From Anaeramoeba flamelloides (lineage: Eukaryota; Metamonada; Anaeramoebidae): a stretch of DNA of 64,000 nt. This document shows positions 26,161 to 37,797 of this stretch, piece after piece. A model generated the notes under the pieces. That model saw only the letters and a program-made list of their open reading frames with translations, was not told the DNA's origin and made no database searches. Both the position numbers and the translations under genes were made by a program. Numbering within the stretch: the stretch's first letter is position 1; every line of letters starts with the position of its first letter. The stretch lies in assembly GCA_027625915.1 (NCBI GenBank), contig JANTQA010000012.1:15400501-15464500 (forward strand), read 5' to 3'.

Positions 26161-29100
26161 CTATAAGTTTAGATTATTAGTTATGTTATTTAAATCTATT
26201 TTTTCAAATAACATATTTTTTGAGAAAATGATAAACAATCAAAAATAACGTGGTTACGAGGAATCGAACCCCATCCCTTAATTATAGTTGGGTACTTTAC
26301 AACTGGTTCATTATATTTTCTCAAAAAACTGTATTTTTTTTTTCTCAAACTTATCTTCGAAACAAAAATAATAAATATTGTTTTGGGACTTTTAACACTT
26401 TCAAAATTTTTTTAACAAAAATATAAAGTAAAATTTTAATTAACTTTTATTATAATGATTAATTGATCCCAAAATCGAATGAAAAATTCTTTAAAAAAAC
26501 AATTATATTAATACAGGAATATTATCATTTTCGAAATAATATTATCATATAAACATACATTGATAAATAAATAATTCATTTTTTTGTAAAATTTGTATTT
26601 TTTTTATATTTAACGTAATCCAGAACAACAATTTTTTCTTGATAAAATCAATAAAAAATATTTAATTTTATATTTAATTCAAAGAATTTTCTTTCTTGTT
26701 GATTTCTTTTTCTGGATATTTCGAAAAAAAAAAAAAATACAATTTGTATTTGAGAATATTTAAATATTATTGAATTTAATTGGGGTTTGATAAATCTTTA
26801 TTTACAATTAAAAAATTATTGTTTACGAATTTAACTTTATAAAAAATATTTTTTTTTACGAGATTTATTTTTACATCAAAATTAGATCTTTATATTTAAT
26901 AATTAAATAAATAATTGATTTGATAAAATATGACACACAAAATTAATAATAAAAACTTTTAATTATTAAATCTGAAATAATAATAATAAAAAAAAAAACT
27001 TTAATTATTAAACCTATAAAAACATAATTTATTATCTTAATTCTGAATTTTAATAAAAACATTTCAATAGATCAAATTTTAATCACAAGTATATCAGATT
27101 TTATTATTTTTTTATTTGACACAATATGTACCGTTGATTTTACAAATTATTTACTTGAAAACACGTTTGATGATGCAGAATTTATGAAAGATATATTTAC
27201 CTTTATAACTAAATCTGATGTTGATGACGAAATTATCAAATCTCAACAAAAAGAACATTTAAGAATACTCACTCATATTTTAGAAAAAAGTCAAGAAACC
27301 TTATATGATTTTAGTAATATTTTTTTAGGTCCACAGGTATTAGAAAACAGAATAGCATTTATTTTTGATCAAATATTGGATAATGTCTTACCAAATTTAA
27401 GAAAAATATTTGAGGCTATCGAAAATGATGAAAAAAAAAATAACAAATTAAAAAAAGAAAAACGAAAAGAGTTGCAAAATGAAAAGAAAAAAAATTTCAA
27501 GAAAAATAAACAAAAAAGAAAAAAAAGAGGCAAAAAAAAAAGAAGAAATAAAAAAAGAAATAACAACAATAACAGCAGCAGCAGCAACAGCAACAACAAC
27601 AATCAAATCAAAAATAATAATAATCCAAACCAAAATGGAGGATTAGTACATACTTCATCAAGATCTTTAGGACCTTATAGAATTATGTTAATCCAAGTTG
27701 TATCATTTCTTTTTGATCGAACACTTAAAAGAACAGAATATATAACCGATAAAAAATACGAAGATGAAGACAAGCAAAGCGATGAAGAATATGAAGATCC
27801 AAGTGAACAAGATGAAAATGAATTTTTAGATGAAGAAAAACAGCAGAAGGATATCCAATTATTATTTTCTCAGGGGTCCAAAGAATTTTGGAAAATCCTA
27901 GTGAATTGGTTTTTCTTATTTCGAGAAAATAATATTTTTCATGAATTGTTTTATAAAATATTTGACTGTGTTGTAAAAATTCAAAATGAAGAAGCCTTAA
28001 ATTGCATAATTAAAGAAAACACTTTTGTTGAGCGTTTAATAAAAGAATATTACAAATCGAAAAAAAGAAACGAATCAATTCCTCCAAATTGGTCATATTT
28101 GGTCTTGTTTTCTAATTTATTAAGATTACAAATCGCCTTATTAGAACCTGAAGTTTTTCTTCGTTCATATCTTGAAAATCTTAAAATTTGGAATAATTTC
28201 CAAGAAGAATTATTAAATGAAACAGAAAAAATATTGGATTTTGATGGATTTTGCAAACCTCAATATTGTTCTAAAAATGCCGATTTAGAAATTGATTATA
28301 CAATTCAGGGTCATTGCTTGGGTTCTGGATGTAAGTTTTTTTATTAATTTTAATTTTTTTTTTTTTAAAAATATTTGTATTTATTTTTTTGATATAACCA
28401 TTAAAATTCCAAACGAACAGAGAAAACTAAATAATTAATAAAGTAAATACTGGAAGAGGTGTTGAACAAAAAAATAAATTTTTTTTTCAAAATTGTGACT
28501 CTCCGAAAATATAAATCAAAAAGAAAAAAAATATTCTTAATTATTCAAGAGAAACTAAGAATTAAATCTTATTAGTAATTTAACTTTTTAATTCTTAGAA
28601 ACAAATTTAAATTTGATATTTTAAAAAAGACAAAAAAAATAAAATCAAAAACCAAAAAAAAATTGAGTCATAATTTTTGAAATGAGCATTCGTTTTTTTT
28701 CTTACTCAACTTTCACTGAAAAAAGGTGAATAATAAGATTTTTTGCTAATAAATTTATACCTTTTAAAAGACATTACACAGCCTCAATTTTCTTAATGAT
28801 TTATTGTTATTATCAAAGATCTTTTTTTTTTTCCAACTTGATCTTTTGTAAAAAAAAAAAAAAGAAAAGAAGGAGGATCATAAAAGAAAGTCAAGTTTAA
28901 AACAAAAAAAAATTTAAAGAAAAATAAAAAACCAAAACAAAAATTTGAAAGGAATTTGAAAAAATGAATTTTAAACTCAGAATAAAATGCAAAAATGAAA
29001 AAGAAAAAGAAAAACAAGAAGAAAACGAAAAAAGTAAAACAAGAAAAAGAAAAAACTAAAATTTACAGAAATTAGAAAAAGTGATTTTGTTCCAACAATT

Positions 29101-32100
29101 CAAAAAATTTTTTGATAAGAATATGGGATAAACTTCAGACAATTTTCAATAACATTATAAAGCGAGTCAGAATTTTGAAAAATGGTTTATTTTAAATTTT
29201 CAAGTGTCCCATTTAAAGATTATATATTCTTGAGAAGATGAATTAACCGTGGATAAGAAATATAGAATGTATGAAGTGTTGATTGATATTATTCTGGGCA
29301 ATTGTATTTCATTGTAATATATAATGTTACAATAGATTGAGAATCAATGATTTCAATTGTAGATGTAAACGTTCAATCAATTTGAAACTCAAATCAAAAC
29401 TCAAGGATAATAATATTTTAATCTGATCATTGATTTAATTTTTTTTTTTTATTTTTTAAAAAAATAATTTTTTTGCTATGCTTATTGATCAACATAATTT
29501 TTTCTTTTTTAAATTATTGTAACTTTTCCAAAATTTTATTAAAACTTAATTGAGATTGATTTTTAATCAATCATGATATTTAGATAAAATCTCGAGTTTT
29601 AATAATATATTTATTTTTTCAAATTCGTAATTTATGATTTGAAATACATTAAATTTTCTAAAGAAAAAACTAAACACCCAAAAAATAGTTATTAATTTTT
29701 GTTTTTATTTTTGAAATAAAAAAAAAAAAAAACTAGGTACTCCCAACCACCAGATTAAACAAAAAAAAAAAAAAAAATGAAATATCGATTATCTTTTGAT
29801 ATTGATCGTGATATAATTAATAAGTGATAAGTAAAACAGCCCACGCTACTGTAGAGTTGGTGTAATATTCACTATATTTTTCAAATCTAAATGTTATTTT
29901 GTAAATAAAAAAAAAGAAAATTATCAACAGTTCAATAGAGTAATGAAGTGTGACTAGTTTTTTTTTTTTTTTGAAAAAATAACAAAATTGAGCAAAATCA
30001 AAAGAGATTTAAAAACAAATAAATAATTTTTTCAACTTTTTTTCTCAATAATAATGAGCAACGAGACTTTAAAAATATTTAAACACATATTTTAAGATGA
30101 TAATAGTAGATTTAAATTTGCTCCATCTCCTTGTAAAAATTCTAAATTGTAATTTTGGTTAATAATTCCATTTTTCATTTTTTTCCTTTTTTTTCCTGGA
30201 TAAATTTTCTTTTTGTTGGGAAGAAGAGTTACAAAGGAAAAAGATCAAGTGGTCCCCTACTAATATGGGAGATACTGAAACATGGATAGTATGGGTAACT
30301 TGAAAATAAAAACTAAAAAGTAAAGACAAAAAATATCAAAAGGGTTAAAGCAAATCAGATCAAAAAGAAAAAAGAAATTACAATTAAATTAAACAACGAT
30401 CCCCAAATGAACATTAATAATCAATTATTAAATTAAATCAAAAGTATCGCTGTTGTGATTTTGTGTGTTCTTAATTAAAAAATATCATTGTTTGGTTTTT
30501 TAAATTGATTTTTACCATTTGCTTCTTTTAAACGCTTTTTAATTTTTTTTTTTTTTTTTACTTTTCAGCAGAAAGAAATAATGTGGGTATGTCTTTCTCA
30601 AGAATAATTGTTAAACCTATGGTTTTTGGATATGTCTTTTCCTTGAATAATCGTGAAATCTATGATTTTTCGCTTAAAATTCACAAAAGAAATCTAACTA
30701 AAGGAATATCTATAATGTAATTTACACTTCTTCAAGAATAATAATAATGTAATCTTTCCAAATCTTAAATTTTACAAAATTATTCTGCTTGAAATCAAAA
30801 TTATAATTTTTGTCACTTATATTTTCTTAATGGAAAATTTATTTAATTATTAATCGATCTTGTAATCTTCATTGATCCCAATAAATATAATTTTACAACT
30901 ATCTATTATTTGTAAATTCTAATAATACACTGTTAGAAATCAATTCAATGAATGGCTAACAATCGTGTAAAAATTAATTATTTTAAAGTTTTAAAAATAT
31001 ATTAAAAATTTTGATGATAACATATATTATCATGATATTATCAATAAATTCGCGATAATCTAAAAAAAAAATTGTGATTAATCCAACTTTATCACAAAAA
31101 ATCATTAAATAGCGATATTCACATTATCGCGAAAAAATGAAAAATTATTTTTTTGAAATAACCTTAAAAAAATCTCATGAATTTTACAAAGTTTTGTTGA
31201 CTTTTACAACGCTTTTCCCCTTTAAAAGTTTTAGAAAGGGTTATAAATTGTCTAAAAATATTTGAAAGTTTTGAAAGATATAAATTTTTTGTAAAAGTCT
31301 AATGAGTTTGGTTTTTTATGGAAAAAAAATTTTTTCTTTTCATTTTTTTTTTTTTTTCAAAAGTATAATATGATGAATTTTATGATCAAACAAATAATAA
31401 TCCATTTCAACAATGTATTTGAATATAAAATAGATGTGTTTTTTTAAAAATGGGGGTATTACCTTCACAAGTTAAATAACCAAAAAGAATAAAGAGTAAT
31501 TTTCCATCCTATTGATGATCTATCAAAAAAATACTTTAAACTCTAGTTATATTTTCTGTATAATACAAAGATATAAGAAGAAAAAAAATAAGAAGAAGAA
31601 AACAAATGTCCAAAAAATCTTAATAATTGGTGATAATGTGATTAGATTGTTGTGAAAGCTTTTGAAAAGTTATCCAACTCCTTTCAGATTTCCTAGAATA
31701 ATGAAAATGTTTCAATCCAAGAACACATTCTTTAAGGAACTCGTGGATTGTTGGTTGTTTTAGAAGCCTTTTTATTCAACGCGATTTATAACACCACGAT
31801 TGACTGAGAAACTGTTTATCGCTTTTTTTATCATTTTTGTTGATCTCAAAGAATCGATAGATCTATCAACCAAATCAAATGAAAATACAATAAAACTCTT
31901 TGATCTGATCCTTGATTGAATCAAGTATCTTTTATGTTATTTTTTTGAAAAGAATAACTTTTTTTCACATTATCTGTTTTTTGATCAAAAAAATTTCCAT
32001 TGTAGAAATATTGCTGAATTAGCCCAAAAAACCATCAACTGTTATATCGCGATTAATTTTTAATTGTAATATTTTGTCATTTATCACGATTTTTAAATAA

Positions 32101-32786
32101 TTATCATGGCTTTATAGAATGTAGCGATTTGTGATATTATCGCGATATTATTAATTATCGCAATTTTCGAAAATATCACGATTTGATAAAAATAATCACG
32201 ATTTTTGGAACTTTATCGTGACTTAACAAAGATATCGTCAAATCCTCTTTTTATTCTTTTTTAAATTGTTTAAAATACAATATTTTCTAAAACAGCTTTC
32301 AGGGTGAAAATAAGTGAAAATTCTAAAAATTTCGCATTTTTTTGTAAAAGAAATACTCGGTGTACAAATTTAATTGAGATTATAGAATTCTTTCAAGAGT
32401 GTTTTTAGACAACAATTTCCCAGTTTTCTTCGGAAAATCTATTACTTCAAAAACAAAATTTCAATTGAATATAATAAAGTTATTTCAAAAATCCAGAAAC
32501 ATTATGTTTAATAAATAATTAACAATATATTTTTATTTTTTAAAATTGAATTTTAAAATAATTTTCTTAATCCATTTTGCATTCATTTTAATTTTATATA
32601 TTAAACCATTTATTTATTAATTTGTATATTTTATTTTTATTGTTTATCAAATTAAATATTAATTAAAAACATATAGATGCACAAAGATTAGGATTTTTTG
32701 AAATTGTTGAAGAAGTGGATGGTTCTGTGGATAGTTCAGATATGAATCAAGATTATTATTCAACATCAGTTGATGATAGATTTTAA
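20340..32786 (+). CDS. SAPS-domain protein (PP6/Sit4 phosphatase regulatory subunit), long form
   Basis: Model: exons 20340-20360 (tentative first exon, MSGSGFG), 20606-20981, 21176-21586, 24050-24376, 27071-28330 and 32677-32786. All junctions are GT-AG and phase-consistent, giving about 834 residues. The SAPS signature is seen as LTQSVASFLTHK-VPLQVFINFI, YKVTILLAKKTM...LLAFNPLKMYELMLENKL and GPYRIMLIQVVSFLF...FWKILVNWFFLF...FHELFYKIFDCVV. These match the helical-repeat domain by which PPP6R/Sap proteins hold the PP6/Sit4 catalytic subunit. Low-complexity inserts are an Asp/Glu N-terminus, a (EK)n tract near 21360-21470, a Lys-rich then Asn/Ser tract at 27430-27630, and an acidic patch. The first exon and the last intron are the least certain: an 18-nt exon at 30569-30586 also fits. 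Subunit role is family knowledge. Confidence 0.8.
21815..21945 (+). repeat. Dispersed repeat R4, copy 2
   Basis: actattcgaattttatgctc and the downstream tcaaaatattgcaatttttg match the inverted copy at 11783-11905. Roughly three quarters of positions agree by eye. Confidence 0.65.
22590..22940 (+). repeat. Cluster of R6 hairpins with CCTAGG/CACTT motifs
   Basis: At least two long palindromes lie side by side: 22624-22698 (ggttttttttaatttg arms) and 22825-22899 (taggttttccagaatt arms). Between and after them the motif aacctag followed by (g/a)cactt(t/a)ac recurs four or five times. Similar pieces lie at 34480-34965 and 63112-63191. Confidence 0.65.
23035..23480 (+). repeat. Dispersed repeat R5, copy 2
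   Basis: tttgactcgctttaatatgt, tatcccatattctt and the later cttttaaaa..attagcaaaaaa and tcaaaaattgtgactca blocks match the reverse complement of 28655-29190. The two inverted copies bracket exons 4 and 5 of SAPS gene 1. Confidence 0.75.
24642..25877 (+). mobile_element. Element R1, copy B (about 1.24 kb)
   Basis: It is a close relative of copy A (13280-14505) and starts AGGAAATAAAGTACGTTTT. It provides a clean reference for the insertion sites of elements nested in copy C: ctagaattagataaatt and gaaaatatattacac are uninterrupted here. Non-coding. Confidence 0.8.
26127..26158. repeat. (AT)n microsatellite
   Basis: About 15 uninterrupted AT units lie in the intron of SAPS gene 1. Confidence 0.9.
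26214..26331 (-). repeat. tRNA-like repeat with inverted flanks, copy 1
   Basis: On the minus strand it has a perfect B-box, GGTTCGATTCC, a T-arm (TGGGG/CCTCG with wobbles) and a D-arm-like AGTTGTAAAGTA at the right distance. The acceptor 3' strand TAACCAC has no 5' partner and the anticodon stem mispairs, so it is not a normal tRNA. It lies between the inverted arms TTTTTTGAGAAAAT and ATTTTCTCAAAAAA. The same arrangement, more decayed, recurs at 63468-63590. A tRNA-derived repeat or SINE is the likeliest reading. Confidence 0.5.
28655..29190 (-). repeat. Dispersed repeat R5, copy 3 (inverted)
   Basis: Its reverse complement follows 23035-23480, including the gactcgctttat..tgtta and tatcccatattctta blocks, but has a longer A/T-rich centre. 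The poly-Lys or poly-Phe frames here are simple-sequence artefacts. Confidence 0.75.
30170..30770 (+). repeat. Dispersed repeat R3, copy 1
   Basis: It is collinear with 54090-54650: ttgggaagaaga.tta, aaaagatcaagtgg, taacttgaaaataaaaac, gatccccaa.tgaacatt, ttaccaattgcttct-type blocks and tggaatctatgatttt near the 3' end. About 600 bp, non-coding. Confidence 0.8.
30569..30586 (+). other. Possible 18-nt micro-exon of SAPS gene 1
   Basis: A long pyrimidine tract and TTTTCAG precede it and GTATGT follows. Inserted between exons 5 and 6 it keeps phase 1 and adds SERNNV before the changed residue D. Shifting to the second CAG would create a stop, so only this form works. It lies inside repeat R3, which weakens the case. 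Confidence 0.35.
31009..32242 (+). mobile_element. Element R2, copy 1 (about 1.23 kb)
   Basis: It starts TTTTGATGATAACATAT and ends GATATCGTCAAA, imperfect inverted ends. Both subterminal zones are dense in ATCGCGAT/ATCACGAT motifs. The central part matches 33203-34409 (cttttcccctttaaaa, gaaagggttataaattgtct, ctctttgatctgatccttga). No transposase frame is seen. Confidence 0.8.
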
Positions 32787-33202
32787 TATAAAATGTAATT
32801 GTTGATGTAATTATTTAAATATTGATTAAAAATAATTTCATAGACTATCGATAATACCAATATAAATTAATTATTTAATTAATTTAATAATAATTCATAC
32901 AAAAAAAAAAAATAATAATAATATTAAAAATGATTGAAAGATAGATTTCTCGTATTTTTAGTATTGAAATACTTCTTTATATTTTACCAATTTAAATTTT
33001 TTAATTTTGAATTAATAAATGTTCTTTTTAAATAATAAAAAAATAATAAAGGAATATTTTTCTTTTTAAATAATTGGATTTATTTTTAAAAATTTCAACT
33101 ATCAACTAAACCGATCAAAGATTTGTCATATTAACTCAAATTATTTTGTCCTGTTACAAATGTTAAAACATCCTTTTATTATTGTTTATTAAGACTTTAT
33201 AT

Positions 33203-34409
33203 GTTTTGATGATAACATATATTATCATAATATTAACAATTAATTGGCGATAATATATAAAATTTATCGCGATCTTCCACATTATAGCAATAAAATTATT
33301 CTATCGATAAAATAAGAAAATAATTTTTTTGTAATCACCTTAAAAAAATTTCTTGACTTTTACAAAGTCTTGAGACTTTTACAACTCTTTTCCCCTTTAA
33401 AAATTTTAGAACGAGTTAGAAAGGGTTATAAATTGTCTTAAAATATTTGAAAGTTTTGAAAGACAGAAAAGTTTTAGTAAAAAGTCTATGAGGTTTTTTG
33501 AAGTGGAAAAAAAATTTTTTTCTTTTCATTTTTTTTTTTTTTACAAAAGTATAATATGATGAATTTTATAATCAAACGGATAATAATCCATTTCAACAAT
33601 GTATTTGGATATACAATAGATGTGTTTTTTTAAAAATGAAGTTATTAGCTTCACAAGTTAAATAGCCAAAAAGAATAAAGAGTAATTTTCCATCTTATTG
33701 ATGATCTATCAAAAAAATTATTTAAACTTTAGTTGTTTTTTCTGTATAATACAAAGATATCAGAAGAAAAAGAAGAAGAAAACAAATGTACAAAAAATAT
33801 TTAATAATTGGTGATTAATGTGGTTAGGTTGCTGTGTAAGGTTTTGAAAAATTATCAAACTCCTTTCAACTTTCATAGAATATTGAAAATGTTTTAATCC
33901 AAGAACACATTCTTGAAAGAACAGATAAAGGGTTGGTTGTTGTATAGGCTAATTTATTCAACATAATTTACAATACCATGATTGACTGAGAAAATATTTA
34001 TTTATTTTTTGTTATTATTTTTGTTGATCTTGAGAGAACTGATAGGTTTTTTAACTAAATCAAATAAAAATACAATAAAACTCTTTGATCTGATCCTTGA
34101 TTGAATCAAGTATCTTGTTTGTTTTTTTTTAAAAGAATAACTTTTTTTTCAAGGATCTATTTTTTTGATCAAAAAAAATACATGGTAGAAATATTGCTGA
34201 ATTACCCCAAAAACTTATCAACTATTATATCACGATTAATTTTCAATTGTGATATTTTGGCATTTATCACAATTTTTAGATAATTGCGGTAATTTTATAA
34301 CATATCTCTGATTTGTCATATTATCACGATATTATTGATTATCAGGATTTTCTATAATAACTCTGATTGTTGTATCTTTATTATAACTTAAGCAAGATAT
34401 CATCAAAAC
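33203..34409 (+). mobile_element. Element R2, copy 2 (about 1.21 kb)
   Basis: It starts GTTTTGATGATAACATAT and ends GATATCATCAAAAC, giving a clear 14-17-bp terminal inverted repeat. It is in the same orientation as copy 1. Its subterminal ATCGCGAT motifs are more worn. Confidence 0.8.
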
Positions 34410-34479
34410 ATCTTTTATGTTGACTTGTGGAATATTATGAAAATTTTTGAAATTTTGGGATTTTTTTTTAAATTTTTAT

Positions 34480-34965
34480 ATAAATTCGGGTACCTAGGTC
34501 CGACTCATATGGGTGGTATCTTGGTTTTGCTTAATTCCAAGAAATTGAGTAAAATCCTTTGATTTTGCTCAAACCTTGTAAATTAAAAAAAAAACCGAAC
34601 GACAGTGGAATGCCAAATTATTAATCGCAGTATTTTGAATTTTTAATTATTATTGAAAATCTTTTTGTCAGATTTTTAGCCCTTATATGAATTCTAGGGA
34701 AGTGCCTTCAAATGTTATAGAGTGCTGTATAATGTCTAGGTTTTTTTTTAATTCAAAAGAATTCAGTGGAATCAATAGAATTTACTCAATTCTTTTGAAC
34801 CCCAAAATATCTAAGTGGGGTGTCCATAATTTCTTGTGAAGTGCCTAGGTTTTTTTTAATTTGAGAAATAAAAAAAAAAATTTAGCCTACTAGAATTTAA
34901 AAGAATGGAGAAAATAACATATAATATACCCAATTCTTTGATATTTTGGAAAGGGTAACTACCTA
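34480..34965 (+). repeat. R6 hairpin cluster, copy 2
   Basis: Three short palindromes at 34535-34585, 34745-34802 and 34888-34962 are built on aaagaatt.agt.aaat arms. They are linked by cctaggt and agtgcctaggttttttttaa segments like those at 22590-22940. Confidence 0.55.
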
Positions 34966-35241
34966 GTAGATTTTCATCTTATCTGTAAAAGTTATGAAAT
35001 ATGGAAAATAACAGAAAACTCCAGAAACCCTAACGGAACTTTTTTAAAATTTTAATAAAGATAAAAAAAAGGGTTAATAAAAGGTTTCTGAAATGAAAAT
35101 GAATTGTAAAAAGTCAAATATTTTACTCTATTTGTTATAATTCCAAAAAAACTAGCACGGGGGACTTTTTCTAATTTTTTCATGTAAATGATATTAATAT
35201 TTTTTATTATCTATTTTAATTTTTTTTCTTTTTCTCTTGCA

Positions 35242-35609
35242 CAAGTGTAAATTAGGAATGTTGTGAAAAATAGAGTTTTTACAATTTTATAGATAAATAA
35301 AGAGTTCAATATATTTATCTAAATTACGGTAATAGTAAACAAAATTCCCGTTTTTATTTTTAATCTCAATAGGCTTTTCAATATAAAATTATTTGGTAAA
35401 TACCAATACTTTGTTTGAAAAATGATTTTTTTTAAATTGAAAGATTGTTATTTGTCAAACAATTTTTTGATTAAAATTGTTCTTATTCTATCAAGATAAT
35501 CAGTTATAATATTTACGATTATTGAAATTTGGATAAATATAGTGAATTTAATTATTTATCTCGAAAATTGTAAAAACTCTATTTTTTACAACATTCATAT
35601 TTACTCTTG
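35242..35609 (+). mobile_element. Element M4, copy 1 (about 368 bp)
   Basis: The ends are inverted repeats of about 60-70 bp, with caagtgtaaat at the left and the complement of caagagtaaat at the right. Both then read AATGTTGT.AAAAATAGAG and TTTTTACAATTTT. It is uninterrupted at ggtaatagtaaac, the site where copy 2 carries an M1 insertion. Confidence 0.8.
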
Positions 35610-37797
35610 AATTTTTCTTTTGATAAATGTTCTTAAATATCTTAGTATTCATAATAAGTAATATATTTTTTTTTCAATATAGTACAAACGGATTATAAAC
35701 TGAATTAAATAAAAATCGAAAAAATAATTACAAATTCTAATTTTAATAATAAAAATATTAGGATTAAGTTGATAAATAATATAACATGGATTATCAACAA
35801 AAGGTAAAGTTTGTTTATTTTAGTATCTGATTATCAAACTTAATTCTTCTATAGCTATGAAAAGTCTAAAAATATTGTATACCATTAATTCATTCTCAAA
35901 AAAAAAATCAATGAATTATATGTCTGTAATTACTTTAATTAAAGGTCACATGGTTTCTTATATGAAAATTTGATTATATTTATTAGGTTTGATAATTAAA
36001 TGGGTATTTTTATTCTTTTTGATCATATTTTTTTTTTTTTGAAGAGAATATATTCTTGATAAATTTTCATATAGATGTAAATTTTTATTTCTGACTTTTT
36101 TTTAAAAAAAATTGTTTTTTTCATCACTATATTGCTATTATTTTAATTGAGAATGACTTTGTTTGTAATAAAAAAATTGTGAATTGTTTTGCATTTTTTC
36201 ATTTTTTTGAATTATTTTGTTTAAAAAATTTTGAAACACAAACAATTTGAACGGAATTAATAGGTTAATGTTTCTCTGAATCTAAAATCACTAATTTCAG
36301 GATAGTAATTCTTTCAAATAGAATATTATTCAAAATTTTAAAAAAAGCACTATTTTTTTCGAAATAAACTATTTATAAAAAGATTTTTTATTTCGTAATT
36401 TATTGAATTACAATATAAGTTGATACAAAAATCCAATTTTTGAAATAAAAAACAATAAATCTTTTGAAATAAAAAGTTGAAATGGGTTTAGGTAATCAGT
36501 TTTTATTCGGTTGGTTTTTTTTATTACAGTACCTTTTATAATTATTTTACCAAAATTTTTTTGTTTTAAATCTGAAAATTGCAAAAACAATTGTATTGTA
36601 GTACAAAAAAACATATTAAAAAAAAAATTAATTAATTCCGTTTTTGAATAAGAATTTATTATTGTAAAAAGAACAAACCTAAAATAAGGTAAATTTGTGA
36701 AAATACCTTTTATTTGAGAAAATCAGATGAGTGTGAGATTTGGTTGGATATCACTAATTTTCGGTTATATTATGTATTTTCGTAGTTTTAACGAATTTGA
36801 AAATCATCACTGATATAATATTTACCAACTCAAAATTTACAATATTTTATTATCCTGTTGCAAAAAAAAACTATATAATAAATCATCAATTACATTATTT
36901 TAATATATTTTTTAATTATTATTGAATTTAAATGTCAGTGTTTTTTTTTATTATTATTTAAAAGTAAAAAAAATTTCACATTTTATTAAATTTTTTTTCT
37001 TTTGGTTCTCCCTAATTAGTACATTATCACAAGTTTACAATAGTTAAGTAATATTTCATATTTTCAGAAAAAAAAAAAAAAAAAAAAAAAATTGGTAATA
37101 ATCTAGATACTAATAAAAATATAGATTAATCACTAATTTATTTATTGTAATGAAAACCTAAAATTGCTAAAAATTCATCAAGAAAGAATTTTATAAAAGA
37201 AAAAATAAAAAGTGAAAAAAAAAAAGAATTGAATCTTTTGATTCCATTTTCAAAGTAAAATAATTTTCTTAGTATGAATAAACTTAAAAGCATCGGGATT
37301 GATGAAAAGATAATAAAAACTAAAATTGCTTGAAGAAAAACCTCAAATATTTGTTTTTTTGTGAGATATAAAATTCTTTCCGATAATTGTTAAAAAATCT
37401 ATTCCTTTATTATTAAATTTTGAGAATGATGGGATTTTATGAAAAATCAAATTTAAACAAGAAATAAGTTAATTTAGCAATAAATAAAAAAAGAATTATT
37501 GATTCCATGTAATCAAAAAAAGAATTATTTGAGGTTTTTTTTCAAAAAAGAATCAAAATTTGAACTCTGGTTGTCATACAGAACAAATAGAGAATCAAAA
37601 AAAAAAAAAAAAAAAAGTAAATAAAACAACAAAAATCTAAATTGAGTCAAAAGTCTATTTATTATTAAAAGTTTTCACAAAAAAAAGATTTTGAGTTTCT
37701 GTAATTAAAATTGAAAATTTAAATTGATTTTCTCCGATTGTTTTGTGTTGAATTGGATCTAATAATAAATTTTGTGAGATTAGATCTTTTACAAGAG

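Larger units (their letters stand above)
24377..27070 (+). other. 2.69-kb intron of SAPS gene 1
   Basis: It runs from GTAACCAT to TTTCAATAG. It contains element R1 copy B, an (AT)n microsatellite and the tRNA-like repeat at 26214-26331. No exon was seen. Confidence 0.75.
28331..32676 (+). other. 4.35-kb last intron of SAPS gene 1
   Basis: It runs from GTAAGTTTT to ACATATAG and is filled with repeat R5 (inverted), repeat R3 and element R2 copy 1. A possible 18-nt exon lies at 30569-30586. Confidence 0.65.
32787..37797. other. Intergenic between convergent genes
   Basis: This 5-kb gap separates the 3' ends of SAPS gene 1 and eS8. It holds R2 copy 2, R6 hairpins, the M4 element and long A or T runs. 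No exon is supported; the 68-residue minus frame at 36408-36614 looks random. Confidence 0.6.

Noticed and set aside
26245-26320. A functional tRNA at this place
   Set aside because: The B-box is perfect, but the acceptor and anticodon stems do not pair, so I list it only as a tRNA-like repeat.
27369-27633. Poly-Leu and hydrophobic minus-strand frames
   Set aside because: They are the antisense of the Lys- and Asn/Ser-rich coding tract of SAPS gene 1 exon 5.
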